From the NCBI GenBank assembly GCA_038734275.1, contig JAVYOO010000002.1, positions 220,911 through 284,910 on the forward strand: DNA of 64,000 nucleotides. The letters run 5' to 3'. The position numbers and the translations under genes are program-made. The DNA comes from Archaeoglobaceae archaeon (GTDB lineage: Archaea; Halobacteriota; Archaeoglobi; Archaeoglobales; Archaeoglobaceae). Below are positions 17,415 to 26,301 of the stretch, in pieces (position 1 is the stretch's first letter; the number at the start of each line of letters is the position of its first letter). The notes beneath the pieces were generated by a model. It was not told the DNA's origin, did not search any database, and saw only the letters and a program-made list of their open reading frames with translations.

Positions 17415-18112
17415 AAAACTCTTATTGTTGACTCCATTCTGATGCCCTTGTTTGTTAGCTCGTATCTCATTATAATTCTTGGTGTTACAACTCCTTCCAT
17501 TTTTATAAATTTGAGTCTCCTCTGTATCTCGTTTTCAAGCTCCTTTAGCGTGAGCTCTATGACACCATCGCAGTAGTGCTTTACAGCAGTTTCCTGCCTG
17601 CTTTCAAGAATACCCTTTGTCATAAGGAGGATGAAGGCAGATTCATTTTCTTTTGATAAATCCGAGAAAAATTCTATCAGCGATATCACCTCCTCAAACG
17701 GGTATTTCCAGAAGAAAAACATTAAATTGTTGAGTATAACTCTATCAAACTTTTCACTACATAAGACGTTTTTTGTCTTGCCGAGAAAATCGTAAACGGT
17801 TTTACGAAGATAACCTTTTGGATCCTTTTCCTGTAGCTGTTCCCTAAAACTTAGGATCTGAAAATCTTGGTATTTATCAAAATATAAACTTAAAAACCGT
17901 TTTAAGTCTTTTTCATAGTCGTCAGTCGAGATATAGATTACTTTTTCCCCAATTTTTGCCCCTTCGACCGCAAAATGATAAGAAAAAACATCTCCCCCTG
18001 CTCCAGGCTCTTCAAGTATTAGAAGGACTGTTCCACCAGGAATCCCGCCTTCGAGTTGAACATCCAATGGAACTATTCCCGTCCTATAAACTTTCATCAC
18101 GAACTTGATCAC
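17411..18112 (-). CDS. RecA-superfamily KaiC/HTR-like protein with degenerate P-loop
   Basis: A 233-residue protein of the archaeal KaiC/RAD55-like group. The start VYRTGIVPLDVQLEGGIPGG is the normal KaiC entry to the Walker A strand, but the loop that follows reads EEPGAGGDVFSYHF and lacks the Lys-Thr/Ser of a working P-loop. A Walker-B-like strand (FDRVILNNLMFF) also lacks the terminal acid. It is therefore probably not an ATPase but a structural or regulatory paralogue. The C-terminal 60 residues are rich in charged strands. It follows mcm by 19 bases and overlaps cgi121. The ATG at 18097 is an equally possible start. Confidence 0.8.
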   Translation of the reverse strand: MIKFVMKVYRTGIVPLDVQLEGGIPGGTVLLILEEPGAGGDVFSYHFAVEGAKIGEKVIYISTDDYEKDLKRFLSLYFDKYQDFQILSFREQLQEKDPKGYLRKTVYDFLGKTKNVLCSEKFDRVILNNLMFFFWKYPFEEVISLIEFFSDLSKENESAFILLMTKGILESRQETAVKHYCDGVIELTLKELENEIQRRLKFIKMEGVVTPRIIMRYELTNKGIRMESTIRVL

Positions 18113-18131
18113 CTTATCATTTATATAGTTT

Positions 18132-20213
18132 TCATCCCCTTCTCACTATCCTGTAAAATCCGTATTTTGGACAGAAGGTTTCGCCCATCATCTTGAGTTT
18201 TGAAAGAATCTCCCGAGTTTTGGCCTCATCAATACCCTCTTCTTTTGCCTTTCTAATAATCTCTTCTTCTGGAGCTCCATTTTCATTGAATTCTTCAAGC
18301 TCTTCCACTATTTTCTTTATCGTGAAAATTCGATCTCTTTGCTTTTTAGAAGTTCCCGTATATGCATAATCGATGTCCCAGGCCCCTGTTTCTGGATCTA
18401 CAGCGATTTGAGCGAGACATCTTTGAACTACCCCAATTACTCTCTCGACATCTTCTGCAGTCACAGTGTCGCTTAATCGGATTCTCGCAGAAGCTTCTGC
18501 AAGTCGAACGATGCTTTCAAGTTGTCTTGCGGTGATCGGGACAGGAGAGTTATCTTTCGCTTTAGAGCGGAGCGAAACGTAGAATTCTTCAATTCTCTGT
18601 TTTGCTTCTTCGCTCAAAACCGGGTAGATGTTTTTTGCATACGCTATATATTTTCTAAAAAGTTCGGGGTCTATTGCAGGCTCAATTTTAGCAATCTTGG
18701 ATTTTAAATCTTCTCTAAGTGAGCTACCTTTGAATTTTTCAAGCATTTCTCCAAGCTGGTGCATGCTCAAAATGTGGCTTGCAAGCTGTTTGTCTCTTTC
18801 CTCTCCCGGCTCATCTGTCATTATAAAAATCAAATCAAATCTTGATAAAAGTGTGGGAGACAAGTCTATTTGTTCCGCTACAGGAGTAAATCTGTCAAAT
18901 CTACCAAATTTCGGATTTGCTGCAGCAAGTAGAGCACATCTGGCCTTTAAGATTGCATTTATACCTGCCTTTGCTATGCTTATCGTTTGCTGTTCCAAAG
19001 CTTCATGAAGTGCTGAGCGATCCTCTTTGCGCATTTTGTCTATCTCATCGACGAGAGCAATGCCCTTATCAGCTAAAACAAGTGCACCTGCTTCAAGTGT
19101 CCATCTGCCATCTACTTCGTCTCTTACCGCAGTTGCTGTTAAGCCAGCGGAAGTCGTTCCTTTTCCGGTAGTATAAACGCTTCTCGGAGCAATTCTGTGA
19201 ACGTATTTCAATAACTGGGACTTTGCCACTCCCGGATCTCCTACCAACAGTATATGAACGTCTCCTCTAATCTCCGTCCCATCTGGAAGCTTTTTTGGAA
19301 TTCCACCAAACAACTGGAGCGCTATTGCAAGTTTAATGTCTTCATGCCCATAAATTGAAGGTGCTATCGTTTTTACGACCTTTTCATAAATGTCGTCGCT
19401 ATTCGCAAGCTTTATTATCTCCTCTTTGTCTTTTTCCGTTATCTCAAACTCCTCGTATTCCTGTTGTAACATTTCTATAGAATTTCCATCTATATATAAA
19501 TCCATTAGAGTTAGCATTTTTTGTTGAATTCCTCTTGGCTTTGCTCTTACAATACCATTAACAATAACTCTGTCTCCAGGATTTATGATACCTGTAAGGT
19601 CTCCTTCGAGTATTACATCTATGCTCTGGGGTTGTTCACCTCCCCTGAGATTTTCAGGATACTCTTGAATTTTCACTCTCTGGCTGTCAACAGAAATGCT
19701 CTTCTCAGGCAAAAACTGAAACCTTTTGCTACCACACCTACACTCGTAGGGATACCTCAGTGTTGCATCATCTTGGGGTGAATATACTATATTTTTACAG
19801 TTTGTGCACCTAAAAGCAGCAGAAACAACTTTAGGGCGAACTTCTGTGACTTTTCTTACGATTCCCTCAATTGCTATGAATTTTGATACATGCGAACTTC
19901 TAAGGTCTCTGATAAGAATTTTTTTGGTTGTTGGTAATGAATAAAAACGTGGTTTGCACCCCTCAAGAGAGACTCCATAAATGTTGGTCGAAGAAGCCAA
20001 ACCCTTCTCGGCATGAGCTAGAACTTCATCAGGATGTTCTATGAGTTCCTCACCCAATCTACCTTCTTGGAAAACAGATAGATCTCGTATGAAGTTTACG
20101 TAAATTGCCCTTTTATCTTCTCCACTCTTTATACGAAATGCAAGATTGTTAATTTCCTCATAGTAGTATTTTTCAAAAAACTCGGCCCATATCTCGGGAC
20201 AGCTAATCATCAA
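18132..20213 (-). CDS. mcm: MCM replicative DNA helicase
   Basis: The replicative helicase of archaea; a homohexamer that unwinds DNA at the fork. The 693 residues hold the N-terminal domain with a zinc site (Cys136, Cys139, Cys158, Cys160), the AAA+ motor with Walker A GDPGVAKS (325-332), Walker B ALVDEID (386-392) and the arginine finger LLSRFD (Arg458), and a C-terminal winged helix (from about 625). There is no intein. It leads a leftward operon with the KaiC-like, Cgi121 and shikimate kinase genes and is divergent from a hydrolase gene 48 bases away. Confidence 0.98.
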   Translation of the reverse strand: MMISCPEIWAEFFEKYYYEEINNLAFRIKSGEDKRAIYVNFIRDLSVFQEGRLGEELIEHPDEVLAHAEKGLASSTNIYGVSLEGCKPRFYSLPTTKKILIRDLRSSHVSKFIAIEGIVRKVTEVRPKVVSAAFRCTNCKNIVYSPQDDATLRYPYECRCGSKRFQFLPEKSISVDSQRVKIQEYPENLRGGEQPQSIDVILEGDLTGIINPGDRVIVNGIVRAKPRGIQQKMLTLMDLYIDGNSIEMLQQEYEEFEITEKDKEEIIKLANSDDIYEKVVKTIAPSIYGHEDIKLAIALQLFGGIPKKLPDGTEIRGDVHILLVGDPGVAKSQLLKYVHRIAPRSVYTTGKGTTSAGLTATAVRDEVDGRWTLEAGALVLADKGIALVDEIDKMRKEDRSALHEALEQQTISIAKAGINAILKARCALLAAANPKFGRFDRFTPVAEQIDLSPTLLSRFDLIFIMTDEPGEERDKQLASHILSMHQLGEMLEKFKGSSLREDLKSKIAKIEPAIDPELFRKYIAYAKNIYPVLSEEAKQRIEEFYVSLRSKAKDNSPVPITARQLESIVRLAEASARIRLSDTVTAEDVERVIGVVQRCLAQIAVDPETGAWDIDYAYTGTSKKQRDRIFTIKKIVEELEEFNENGAPEEEIIRKAKEEGIDEAKTREILSKLKMMGETFCPKYGFYRIVRRG

Positions 20214-20261
20214 AAAAGGTCTTCAAAAAGCTTATAAAATTTTAGCCTGTGCATTTTAGCG

Positions 20262-20831
20262 ATGAATCTTGAAATAAATTCAATTAAAGCCACATATCTA
20301 AAGCGTGGAAAAATGGCTGTCCTTCTTTGCCCACCACACCCTTTAATGGGTGGTAGTAGATTTGACGAAAGACTCCAAAGAATTGCCAGTAGATTATCAA
20401 AGGAAAACATTTCGAGTTTGAGCTTCGACTACAGAGGATATAGAAAAGGTTTGGGAGAAGTAGAAGACGCCAAGAATTGCCTAAGTTTTTTAAGAGAGAG
20501 ACATGAAAGGGTTGTAGTTCTTGGCTACTCTTTTGGCAGTGTGGTTGCTTCAAACGTCGCTGATCTATGCGATCTTGCTATTTATATCTCCCCATTACCG
20601 TCAATAGACTCAATAGAGTTTGAAGATACAAAAAAGGCAAAGTTTTTTGTAATCGCAAAGAGAGATCAATTTGTTTCTTTTTCTGAGAGCCTTGAACTAC
20701 TTTCCAAGGCAAGAGAACCAAAAGATTTTGTTATTCTTGATACTGACCACTTCTATTTTGGAAAATTTGATATACTTGCAGAAAAAGTTACAGATTTTGT
20801 TTTAAGATTTTTTGAAGATAAATTTTACTAA
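20262..20831 (+). CDS. Small alpha/beta hydrolase
   Basis: A 189-residue alpha/beta-hydrolase-fold protein (dienelactone-hydrolase-like or KANL3/Tex30-like). It has the oxyanion stretch CPPHPLMGGSRFDER, the nucleophile elbow GYSFGS (Ser near residue 92), an acid in the AKRDQFVSF segment and a His in the TDHFYFGK ending, so the catalytic triad seems complete. The substrate is unknown. It is transcribed alone, divergent from mcm, and its end is 13 bases from the end of the convergent acyl-CoA-dehydrogenase-like gene. Confidence 0.85.
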   Translation: MNLEINSIKATYLKRGKMAVLLCPPHPLMGGSRFDERLQRIASRLSKENISSLSFDYRGYRKGLGEVEDAKNCLSFLRERHERVVVLGYSFGSVVASNVADLCDLAIYISPLPSIDSIEFEDTKKAKFFVIAKRDQFVSFSESLELLSKAREPKDFVILDTDHFYFGKFDILAEKVTDFVLRFFEDKFY

Positions 20832-20844
20832 AATCGAACAAAAA

Positions 20845-21699
20845 CTAAATTTTCGGACAAAAATTGGAAGTTCTTGGATAATAAAGTTCAGAAATTTTTA
20901 AATCATAAACTGATGCAATTTTTGGATTTCTGTGTTTAATTTCAGCAAAATTTCTAAAGATTTCAATTTTAAAGTTCTCTCTATATTTATATGCCCCTTC
21001 CTGAAGAAGGGTTGCCTCCTCTACAGCCATAATAGCTGTTACCGCGGACTTCCAGAGTGCCATTTCCGATATTTTTTCTGCTTCCTTTGGTTCAGCAATC
21101 GCAGAATTTTTTATTAGCAATTCCGACGCTTTAATCTCTACTGCAAGTTCGCCAAGCTTTTCGAAACAATGATAATAGTTATTTTTAAGCTTGATCTCTT
21201 TTAGATATTTTAAGGCCAGATTATATGCGTGGATAGCTGTTCCGAGACACCTTGAAGCCAATAGAACATTAAATAGAGGTTGCATGTTAGTATTTCTCTC
21301 CTCAATCACTTTAACATCCCTCAGCTTAGATATCTCAATCGTTAAAAAATCCGTAGATGCCCTGATAAGCTTAATGGTATCTGAAACTAAAACGTATTTT
21401 TCTTGTTCCCAATCCGTTATTAAGTAATTTCCTGACTGAATTGATAAAGAAGCGATGTCTTCAAAAGCATAACTTGAAATCGATAAATATAAGATCCGAT
21501 AACCCAATTCCGGATTTATTTCATGAATTGCTGAAAAAACTGTAGAAGATTCGATAATACTGAGATTCGAAAGATTGAAGTATCCTAAATTGAATCCTTT
21601 TTTCCAAATTTTAAACACGTCACTCTCTTTCTCACTTTCCAATCTTATAAATTCCAAAACTGCACTTCTTAAAGCTTTTAGTTCTTGAATATCAGACAT
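20845..21699 (-). CDS. Shortened acyl-CoA-dehydrogenase-fold protein, probably inactive
   Basis: A 284-residue protein of no named family that I could recognise. Its helical C-terminal half (from LLASRCLGTAIHAYNLALKY to FKIEIFRNFAEIKH) lines up in pattern with the C-terminal helical domain of acyl-CoA dehydrogenases, including the place of the YPVERYFRDAR segment. The N-terminal part resembles the first helical domain, but the middle beta-domain that holds FAD and substrate is much reduced, and the R-x2-FG and catalytic-acid segments are absent. It may be a partner or scaffold for a true dehydrogenase. The gene overlaps the GMC oxidase gene by 8 bases and is last in that operon. Confidence 0.6.
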   Translation of the reverse strand: MSDIQELKALRSAVLEFIRLESEKESDVFKIWKKGFNLGYFNLSNLSIIESSTVFSAIHEINPELGYRILYLSISSYAFEDIASLSIQSGNYLITDWEQEKYVLVSDTIKLIRASTDFLTIEISKLRDVKVIEERNTNMQPLFNVLLASRCLGTAIHAYNLALKYLKEIKLKNNYYHCFEKLGELAVEIKASELLIKNSAIAEPKEAEKISEMALWKSAVTAIMAVEEATLLQEGAYKYRENFKIEIFRNFAEIKHRNPKIASVYDLKISELYYPRTSNFCPKI

Positions 21700-23581
21700 T
21701 TTCCTCCTCCGAAATCTTATCTGCAGTTCTCATAGCAAAACCCATTATACTAATCATTGGATTAACCCTAACACTAGTGGGAAATATACTCGCATCCGCT
21801 ATATATAAATTTTTAAAATCATGTGTTTTCCCATATGGATCTACAACACCCATAAACGGTTCCTTGCTCATTCTACATGTCCCTTGAGGGTGATAGGCGC
21901 TCCACACAAAGCCATTTGGAATTATTTTCTTTATCTCGTTTAAATCTTTCACAATTGGAAAGTTGTAAGCGGGAGTGATCACTTTCTTGGCTCCTGCATA
22001 GAAAAGAATCTTACAACCTTCTAAGAGTGCTTTTTGAGCTTTTTGCAAATCTTTTTTGCCAAGATTATATAAAACCAAAGGCTTTCCAGCAACCACTCTG
22101 ACAGAACCCCTTGAGTCTTCATCACTCAACATAACTCCAAGAAAAGCGATTTTATCCCATGACTTCACGAGTTCAGAAACATCTGAAAGATAATTATTCG
22201 CAAGTCCGATACTCAAAGGTAAAAAAGTCGTTTCAAAAAGAATTCCATCCTCAAAAAATTCATCTACGGCCAGACTCTGGGAAATGGATTTCCAGCCATC
22301 TAATTTTTCATCAAAAATACCTCCAAGAGAGAAACTTGGATGAATGTGTAAATTCTTGCCAACTAATCCGCTCGAATTAGCAATACCATTTCTAAGCAGC
22401 AAATATGGAGTCTGAATAGCTCCAGCACACAGAATGAAGTATTTTGCCTCCACAAGGAATTTTCCAAGAAGTTGACCTGTTCTGCTTTTGATGTCTCCAC
22501 TCATTTTAGTTATGAGTCTTCCTTTAAACTCTATGTTTTTGACTTTCATACCGGTGTAGATCGTAGCACCAGACCTCGTTGCTAATGGAATGTAGCTAAC
22601 ATGCATAGCTCTCTTTGCGTCTATAGGACACCCAAACTCGCATAAACCTAAAGCTTCGCACTGTGATACGTTCTTTTTTAGAGGAAAGTAAGAATAGCCA
22701 ATTTTTTCGCATCCCGAAGCTATCTTCATCGATGCTTTTCCTATTAACTGAATGGAAGCCCGATGGACGCTGAGTGTTTTCTCGATCTTGTCAAAATATC
22801 TATGCATTTCATCCAAATCTATGTCCAAACCGAACTTCGAGTTCCAATATTCTATAACACTGTCTGGCGTTCTAAAACATGTCCCCTCGTTTATTACTGT
22901 TGTCCCACCAACACATCTTCCAGATGGTAGAAGAATGAAAGGTTGTGAGATTGAAGTTGGAATAGTCATTTCAAAACCAGAGTTTCTATACGTGTTGATC
23001 AGAGAATCAAAAACTTCTCCTTTTAGTGTGGGCATAAAACCTTCTTCGAACACGAGCACTTTAAGTCCCTTTTCTGAAAGTTCTTTTGCTACCACTGCTC
23101 CTCCTGCACCCGATCCAATAACCGCCACATCGCACTTTAGAATTAACTTATCAGTATTTTTATTAAACTCAATTATTTTTTCTTCTTCGATTTTGGGCTT
23201 TTTTACACTTTTACCTGGGATTGAAACAAAACATCCAACCTCTTTTTTTACTTCATCCCTTTCACCATATAAAAACACTGATAGAAGCTTTAATATTATG
23301 TAAGAGTTTCTTATGAACCCTACTCTGCTCTTTGCCAGCTTATCAAGATATCTTACTCTTTCATCAACTGGCATTGAGGTAATAGTGAAGGGCCTTTTCC
23401 CGAAAAAGATTTTTAGTAGTGGTAATAAATTAAGAAATGAAGCTGCCAATCGCAAAAAAATCCTAACGTGCAAAGGAAGTCTTGAAAGAATAATTTTTAG
23501 TCTATTCTCATCAAGTTCGAACTTTGGAATTTCTTTTGAGCTTAGTAAAGCTTCTCCCAGCTTTTTTAAAAATTCTATCAT
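21692..23581 (-). CDS. GMC-family FAD-dependent alcohol/sterol-type oxidoreductase
   Basis: A 629-residue GMC-family flavoenzyme of the group that includes long-chain fatty alcohol oxidases and cholesterol-oxidase-like proteins. The FAD-binding Rossmann loop is GSGAGG (156-161); the catalytic pair typical of GMC enzymes can be seen as His564 (SAYHPQGTCRM) and Asn607 (VRVNPMISIMG). A Cys-rich stretch CEALGLCEFGCPIDAKRA (about 308-325) is as in the long-chain alcohol oxidase branch. The first 145 residues form a hydrophobic helical extension that may attach it to the membrane. It overlaps its neighbours by 4 and 8 bases. The substrate is likely a hydrophobic alcohol; the context suggests lipid catabolism. 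Confidence 0.87.
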   Translation of the reverse strand: MIEFLKKLGEALLSSKEIPKFELDENRLKIILSRLPLHVRIFLRLAASFLNLLPLLKIFFGKRPFTITSMPVDERVRYLDKLAKSRVGFIRNSYIILKLLSVFLYGERDEVKKEVGCFVSIPGKSVKKPKIEEEKIIEFNKNTDKLILKCDVAVIGSGAGGAVVAKELSEKGLKVLVFEEGFMPTLKGEVFDSLINTYRNSGFEMTIPTSISQPFILLPSGRCVGGTTVINEGTCFRTPDSVIEYWNSKFGLDIDLDEMHRYFDKIEKTLSVHRASIQLIGKASMKIASGCEKIGYSYFPLKKNVSQCEALGLCEFGCPIDAKRAMHVSYIPLATRSGATIYTGMKVKNIEFKGRLITKMSGDIKSRTGQLLGKFLVEAKYFILCAGAIQTPYLLLRNGIANSSGLVGKNLHIHPSFSLGGIFDEKLDGWKSISQSLAVDEFFEDGILFETTFLPLSIGLANNYLSDVSELVKSWDKIAFLGVMLSDEDSRGSVRVVAGKPLVLYNLGKKDLQKAQKALLEGCKILFYAGAKKVITPAYNFPIVKDLNEIKKIIPNGFVWSAYHPQGTCRMSKEPFMGVVDPYGKTHDFKNLYIADASIFPTSVRVNPMISIMGFAMRTADKISEEENV

Positions 23582-23964
23582 CCTCTCACCTTAAGAATCC
23601 AGAAGTATAATACAAGAAATAGGATTGCAAGAGGGAAATCTACAGCAAAAATTACTCCACCTAAAGCAAAACCATTGATGTAGAAGATGAAGCCGGTAAT
23701 CGAAGATGAAAGCTTTGCAACAACCAAAACCGAAAACAGTCTCCAGTAAATAGTTATATTCTGGGCAATTAGAAACGTTAAAGCCGATATTGTAATCATA
23801 TAAGCAAATGTAAGGGTTTTCCAGAAGATGATTTCATTGCTCGTATTCACTCCCAACTTCTGTAAATTTGAGAACAGACCCTCAGAATCCAGAAGAAAGT
23901 AAAAGCTCCCGAGTAGGAAGATCGCGCTCAACAAATAACAAATTAACTTCGCTATTCTAAACAT
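23578..23964 (-). CDS. Four-helix membrane protein
   Basis: A 128-residue protein with four hydrophobic segments (about residues 7-25, 46-66, 72-92 and 98-122) and few charges. No family is recognised. It starts the leftward operon and overlaps the GMC oxidase start by 4 bases (ATGA), so it is produced together with the oxidase. It could be its membrane anchor or electron-transfer partner, but no heme-binding His pair or other cofactor motif is evident. Confidence 0.7.
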   Translation of the reverse strand: MFRIAKLICYLLSAIFLLGSFYFLLDSEGLFSNLQKLGVNTSNEIIFWKTLTFAYMITISALTFLIAQNITIYWRLFSVLVVAKLSSSITGFIFYINGFALGGVIFAVDFPLAILFLVLYFWILKVRG

Positions 23965-24052
23965 GTCTAACTTTTATTATCATAGTTAAATAAGTTTTTC
24001 GATTCGAAGTTTAATAGCAAATTTTATTAACTATTAATCACAAATTTTTAAC

Positions 24053-24418
24053 ATGGTGGATGTTCTCTATCCAAAAGAGGGGTTCGCAAACCTTGTTGGA
24101 AACTTGCTTATGCAGAATATTCGCAGAGATAAAAAAAAGGCAAAAATTGCTATGAAAACCCGCGGAATAGCTGTGATAGAGGTTAAAGATTTAGGATTTA
24201 GTGCCACCATTGAGTTTAAAGGAGATAAAATTGAAGTCAGAAACGGAAAACCAGAAGGATCGAATTACGCATTGATTTCCGCTAATTATGGAGTTATAAG
24301 TTCATTACTCGGAAATTCAAGTACTATAAAAACTCTTAAGTTAATTATTTCAGGAAAATTAAGGGTGAAGAAAATAGGTTTGGCAAAAAGACTTAGTGTT
24401 ATTATGAGCACACGGTAG
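24053..24418 (+). CDS. SCP2 sterol-carrier-domain protein (short)
   Basis: A 121-residue protein that is nearly all SCP2 domain, a fold with a hydrophobic tunnel that carries lipids or acyl-CoA. The pattern of a first helix, five-stranded sheet and closing helix can be followed, with FSATIEFKGDKIEVRNGKPE in the sheet and IISGKLRVKKIG before the last helices, the typical G-K-(L/I)-x-(V/I) loop. It opens the rightward operon, starts 88 bases from the divergent membrane-protein gene, and shares the GKL ending with the next, longer SCP2 protein. Confidence 0.8.
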   Translation: MVDVLYPKEGFANLVGNLLMQNIRRDKKKAKIAMKTRGIAVIEVKDLGFSATIEFKGDKIEVRNGKPEGSNYALISANYGVISSLLGNSSTIKTLKLIISGKLRVKKIGLAKRLSVIMSTR

Positions 24419-24463
24419 TATAATTGCACAAAAAATTTAAAATCTTTAAATTTAACAAATTCT

Positions 24464-25081
24464 ATGGCAGTTGTGTATCCATCTTTGGAATGGATGAACG
24501 AAGTTTTGAAAAAAGTCAACAATGACCAGGAACTAAAAAAAGTCGCCGCAAACTGGGAGGGGGATTATCTCTGCAAAATTGAAGTCGATGAAGAAGCTTT
24601 AAAAGACTTCAGAGATCCTGAAAGACTTGCAGGATTCATAGCCATGCTTGCAACAATCCCTGTTGAAAAGTGGGGAAAGTTCAAAGGTAGTCCTGAGGAA
24701 AAGTTCCTGAACAAACTCGGAATCGAACTTGATCCTGATAAACTTGACATTACAAAGCTAAACGCTGAGGAACTGGCTAAAAAAGTTTCTGAATTAAAAA
24801 TAGAAGATGTAAAAGGTGCAGCAACGTATATCTGGATGGACTTCTGGCATGGTGAACTCAGAAACATGGAGTTTGCTGCACCAGGCGAGCATAGTAATGC
24901 AAAATTCAAACTCATAGGCACTTATGGTGTGTTTAAGCAACTCATAAGCGGAAAAGCGGATCCGATAACTCTTGTGGTTAGTGGTAAATTGAAGCTGCAG
25001 GGAGACATTGGTTACATGATGAGAAACATGAATGCAGTTAGGAGATTCATGGAATTGATGTCTTCAATACCCATCAAGTAA
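24464..25081 (+). CDS. SCP2 sterol-carrier-domain protein (long)
   Basis: A 205-residue protein with an N-terminal helical part (about residues 1-110, including a charged helix pair EELAKKVSELKIEDVKG) that wraps an SCP2 domain: DYLCKIEVDEEAL gives the first strand and ADPITLVVSGKLKLQGDIG the final strand and loop. Such proteins bind long-chain acyl or sterol-like lipids and may act as chaperones for acyl-CoA dehydrogenases. It stands 45 bases after the short SCP2 gene and 11 bases before the dehydrogenase gene. Confidence 0.82.
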   Translation: MAVVYPSLEWMNEVLKKVNNDQELKKVAANWEGDYLCKIEVDEEALKDFRDPERLAGFIAMLATIPVEKWGKFKGSPEEKFLNKLGIELDPDKLDITKLNAEELAKKVSELKIEDVKGAATYIWMDFWHGELRNMEFAAPGEHSNAKFKLIGTYGVFKQLISGKADPITLVVSGKLKLQGDIGYMMRNMNAVRRFMELMSSIPIK

Positions 25082-25092
25082 GGTGATCTTTA

Positions 25093-26301
25093 ATGGATTT
25101 CGATTTTTCGCAGGAGCACAGAATATTCAAAAGCTCCCTTAGAGAGTTTTTGGAGAAGGAAATTGCACCGATAGTTGACGAAAAGGAAAGAAGAGGAGGT
25201 TTGACAAAAGAAGAGGCTTTAGAGCTGTATGCTAAATTTAAAAAGATCGGAATAGGCTATGATCCTGAAAGTATCTCTGTCTACTTTGAAGACCCATTTT
25301 ACTACGGGATTGCAAGTGAAGAAATAAGCAGAGTGTGGGCGAGTCTTAACGTCGTAATTGGGATGTCTTTTCCGGTAGTTTTCGTGAATCTGGCTTCTGA
25401 TGAGACCAAAGATGCGCTTGGGAAGAAGCTTGAAAAGAATCAAGTTATAGGATGTCTTGCGGTTACAGAACCAGAAGCTGGAAGTGATACATCAACTCTA
25501 AAAACAACAGCTGTCCTTGATGGAGATGAATATGTTTTAAATGGAACCAAGACTTGGATTAGCAACGCCCCGATTGCAGACGTTGCTTTGGTTGCAGCTA
25601 CTGTAAAGGATACCGGGACTCAAGAAATGTTTTTAGTAGATAGAATCAACTCGCCATTTGAGGCCAGCGAATTGCACAAACTCGGATGGCGTTGTGCTCC
25701 AACCGGTGAGATTTATCTTAAAAATTGCAGGGTTCCAAAGGAGAACGCATTGACGAATATGATTGCAAAATCTCTTGCTGGCGAGGCGAAAATTCCAATT
25801 CATGAAGGCATTGCAAAGCTTTTTGGTTATATGTCTCCTTTAAATGCAATTTTCTGCATGATGCGTGCTGGAATGGCCTTAATGGCCACAGGAATCTCTC
25901 AAGCTTGTTTAGATGCATCCATCAGCTATGCAAAACAAAGAAAACAATTTGGGAGACCCATAGGTAGATTTCAGTTAATCCAGGATATGCTGTTCAAGAT
26001 GAGTGCCATAACTGAATCCTCAAGACTTCTATCGTATAAGGCGCTATACTTGGTTACAAAGGGAGACCCACAGGCGAGATTGATGTCATCGCTTGCAAAA
26101 GCCTATGCATGTGAGGGTTCAGTTAAGGTCGCTTACAATGCAATTCAGATTCATGGTGGCCTTGGCTTAAGTGATGAATACCCTGTTGAGAGATACTTCA
26201 GAGATGCGAGAATGATGACTATACCTGACGGGACTACAGAAGTGCAAAAGCTGATAGTCGGAAGAGAACTGCTGGGAAAGGGTTTCTCTGCTTATGTATG
26301 A
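25093..26301 (+). CDS. Acyl-CoA dehydrogenase with Asp at the catalytic-base position
   Basis: A 402-residue flavoprotein that introduces a double bond next to the thioester of an acyl-CoA. The family signatures are all present: CLAVTEPEAGSDTSTLKTTA (flavin/substrate strands), TKTWISNAP, AKQRKQFGRPIGRFQLIQ (the R-x2-FG region), and IQIHGGLGLSDEYPVERYF. At the place of the usual catalytic glutamate of the MCAD type (YEG) there is aspartate, TIPDGTTEVQ (Asp379). The alternative IVD-type position has no Glu either. Aspartate at this place is known for some cyclic-acyl-CoA dehydrogenases, so the substrate may be cyclic or branched. It overlaps the ligase gene by 8 bases. Confidence 0.93.
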   Translation: MDFDFSQEHRIFKSSLREFLEKEIAPIVDEKERRGGLTKEEALELYAKFKKIGIGYDPESISVYFEDPFYYGIASEEISRVWASLNVVIGMSFPVVFVNLASDETKDALGKKLEKNQVIGCLAVTEPEAGSDTSTLKTTAVLDGDEYVLNGTKTWISNAPIADVALVAATVKDTGTQEMFLVDRINSPFEASELHKLGWRCAPTGEIYLKNCRVPKENALTNMIAKSLAGEAKIPIHEGIAKLFGYMSPLNAIFCMMRAGMALMATGISQACLDASISYAKQRKQFGRPIGRFQLIQDMLFKMSAITESSRLLSYKALYLVTKGDPQARLMSSLAKAYACEGSVKVAYNAIQIHGGLGLSDEYPVERYFRDARMMTIPDGTTEVQKLIVGRELLGKGFSAYV

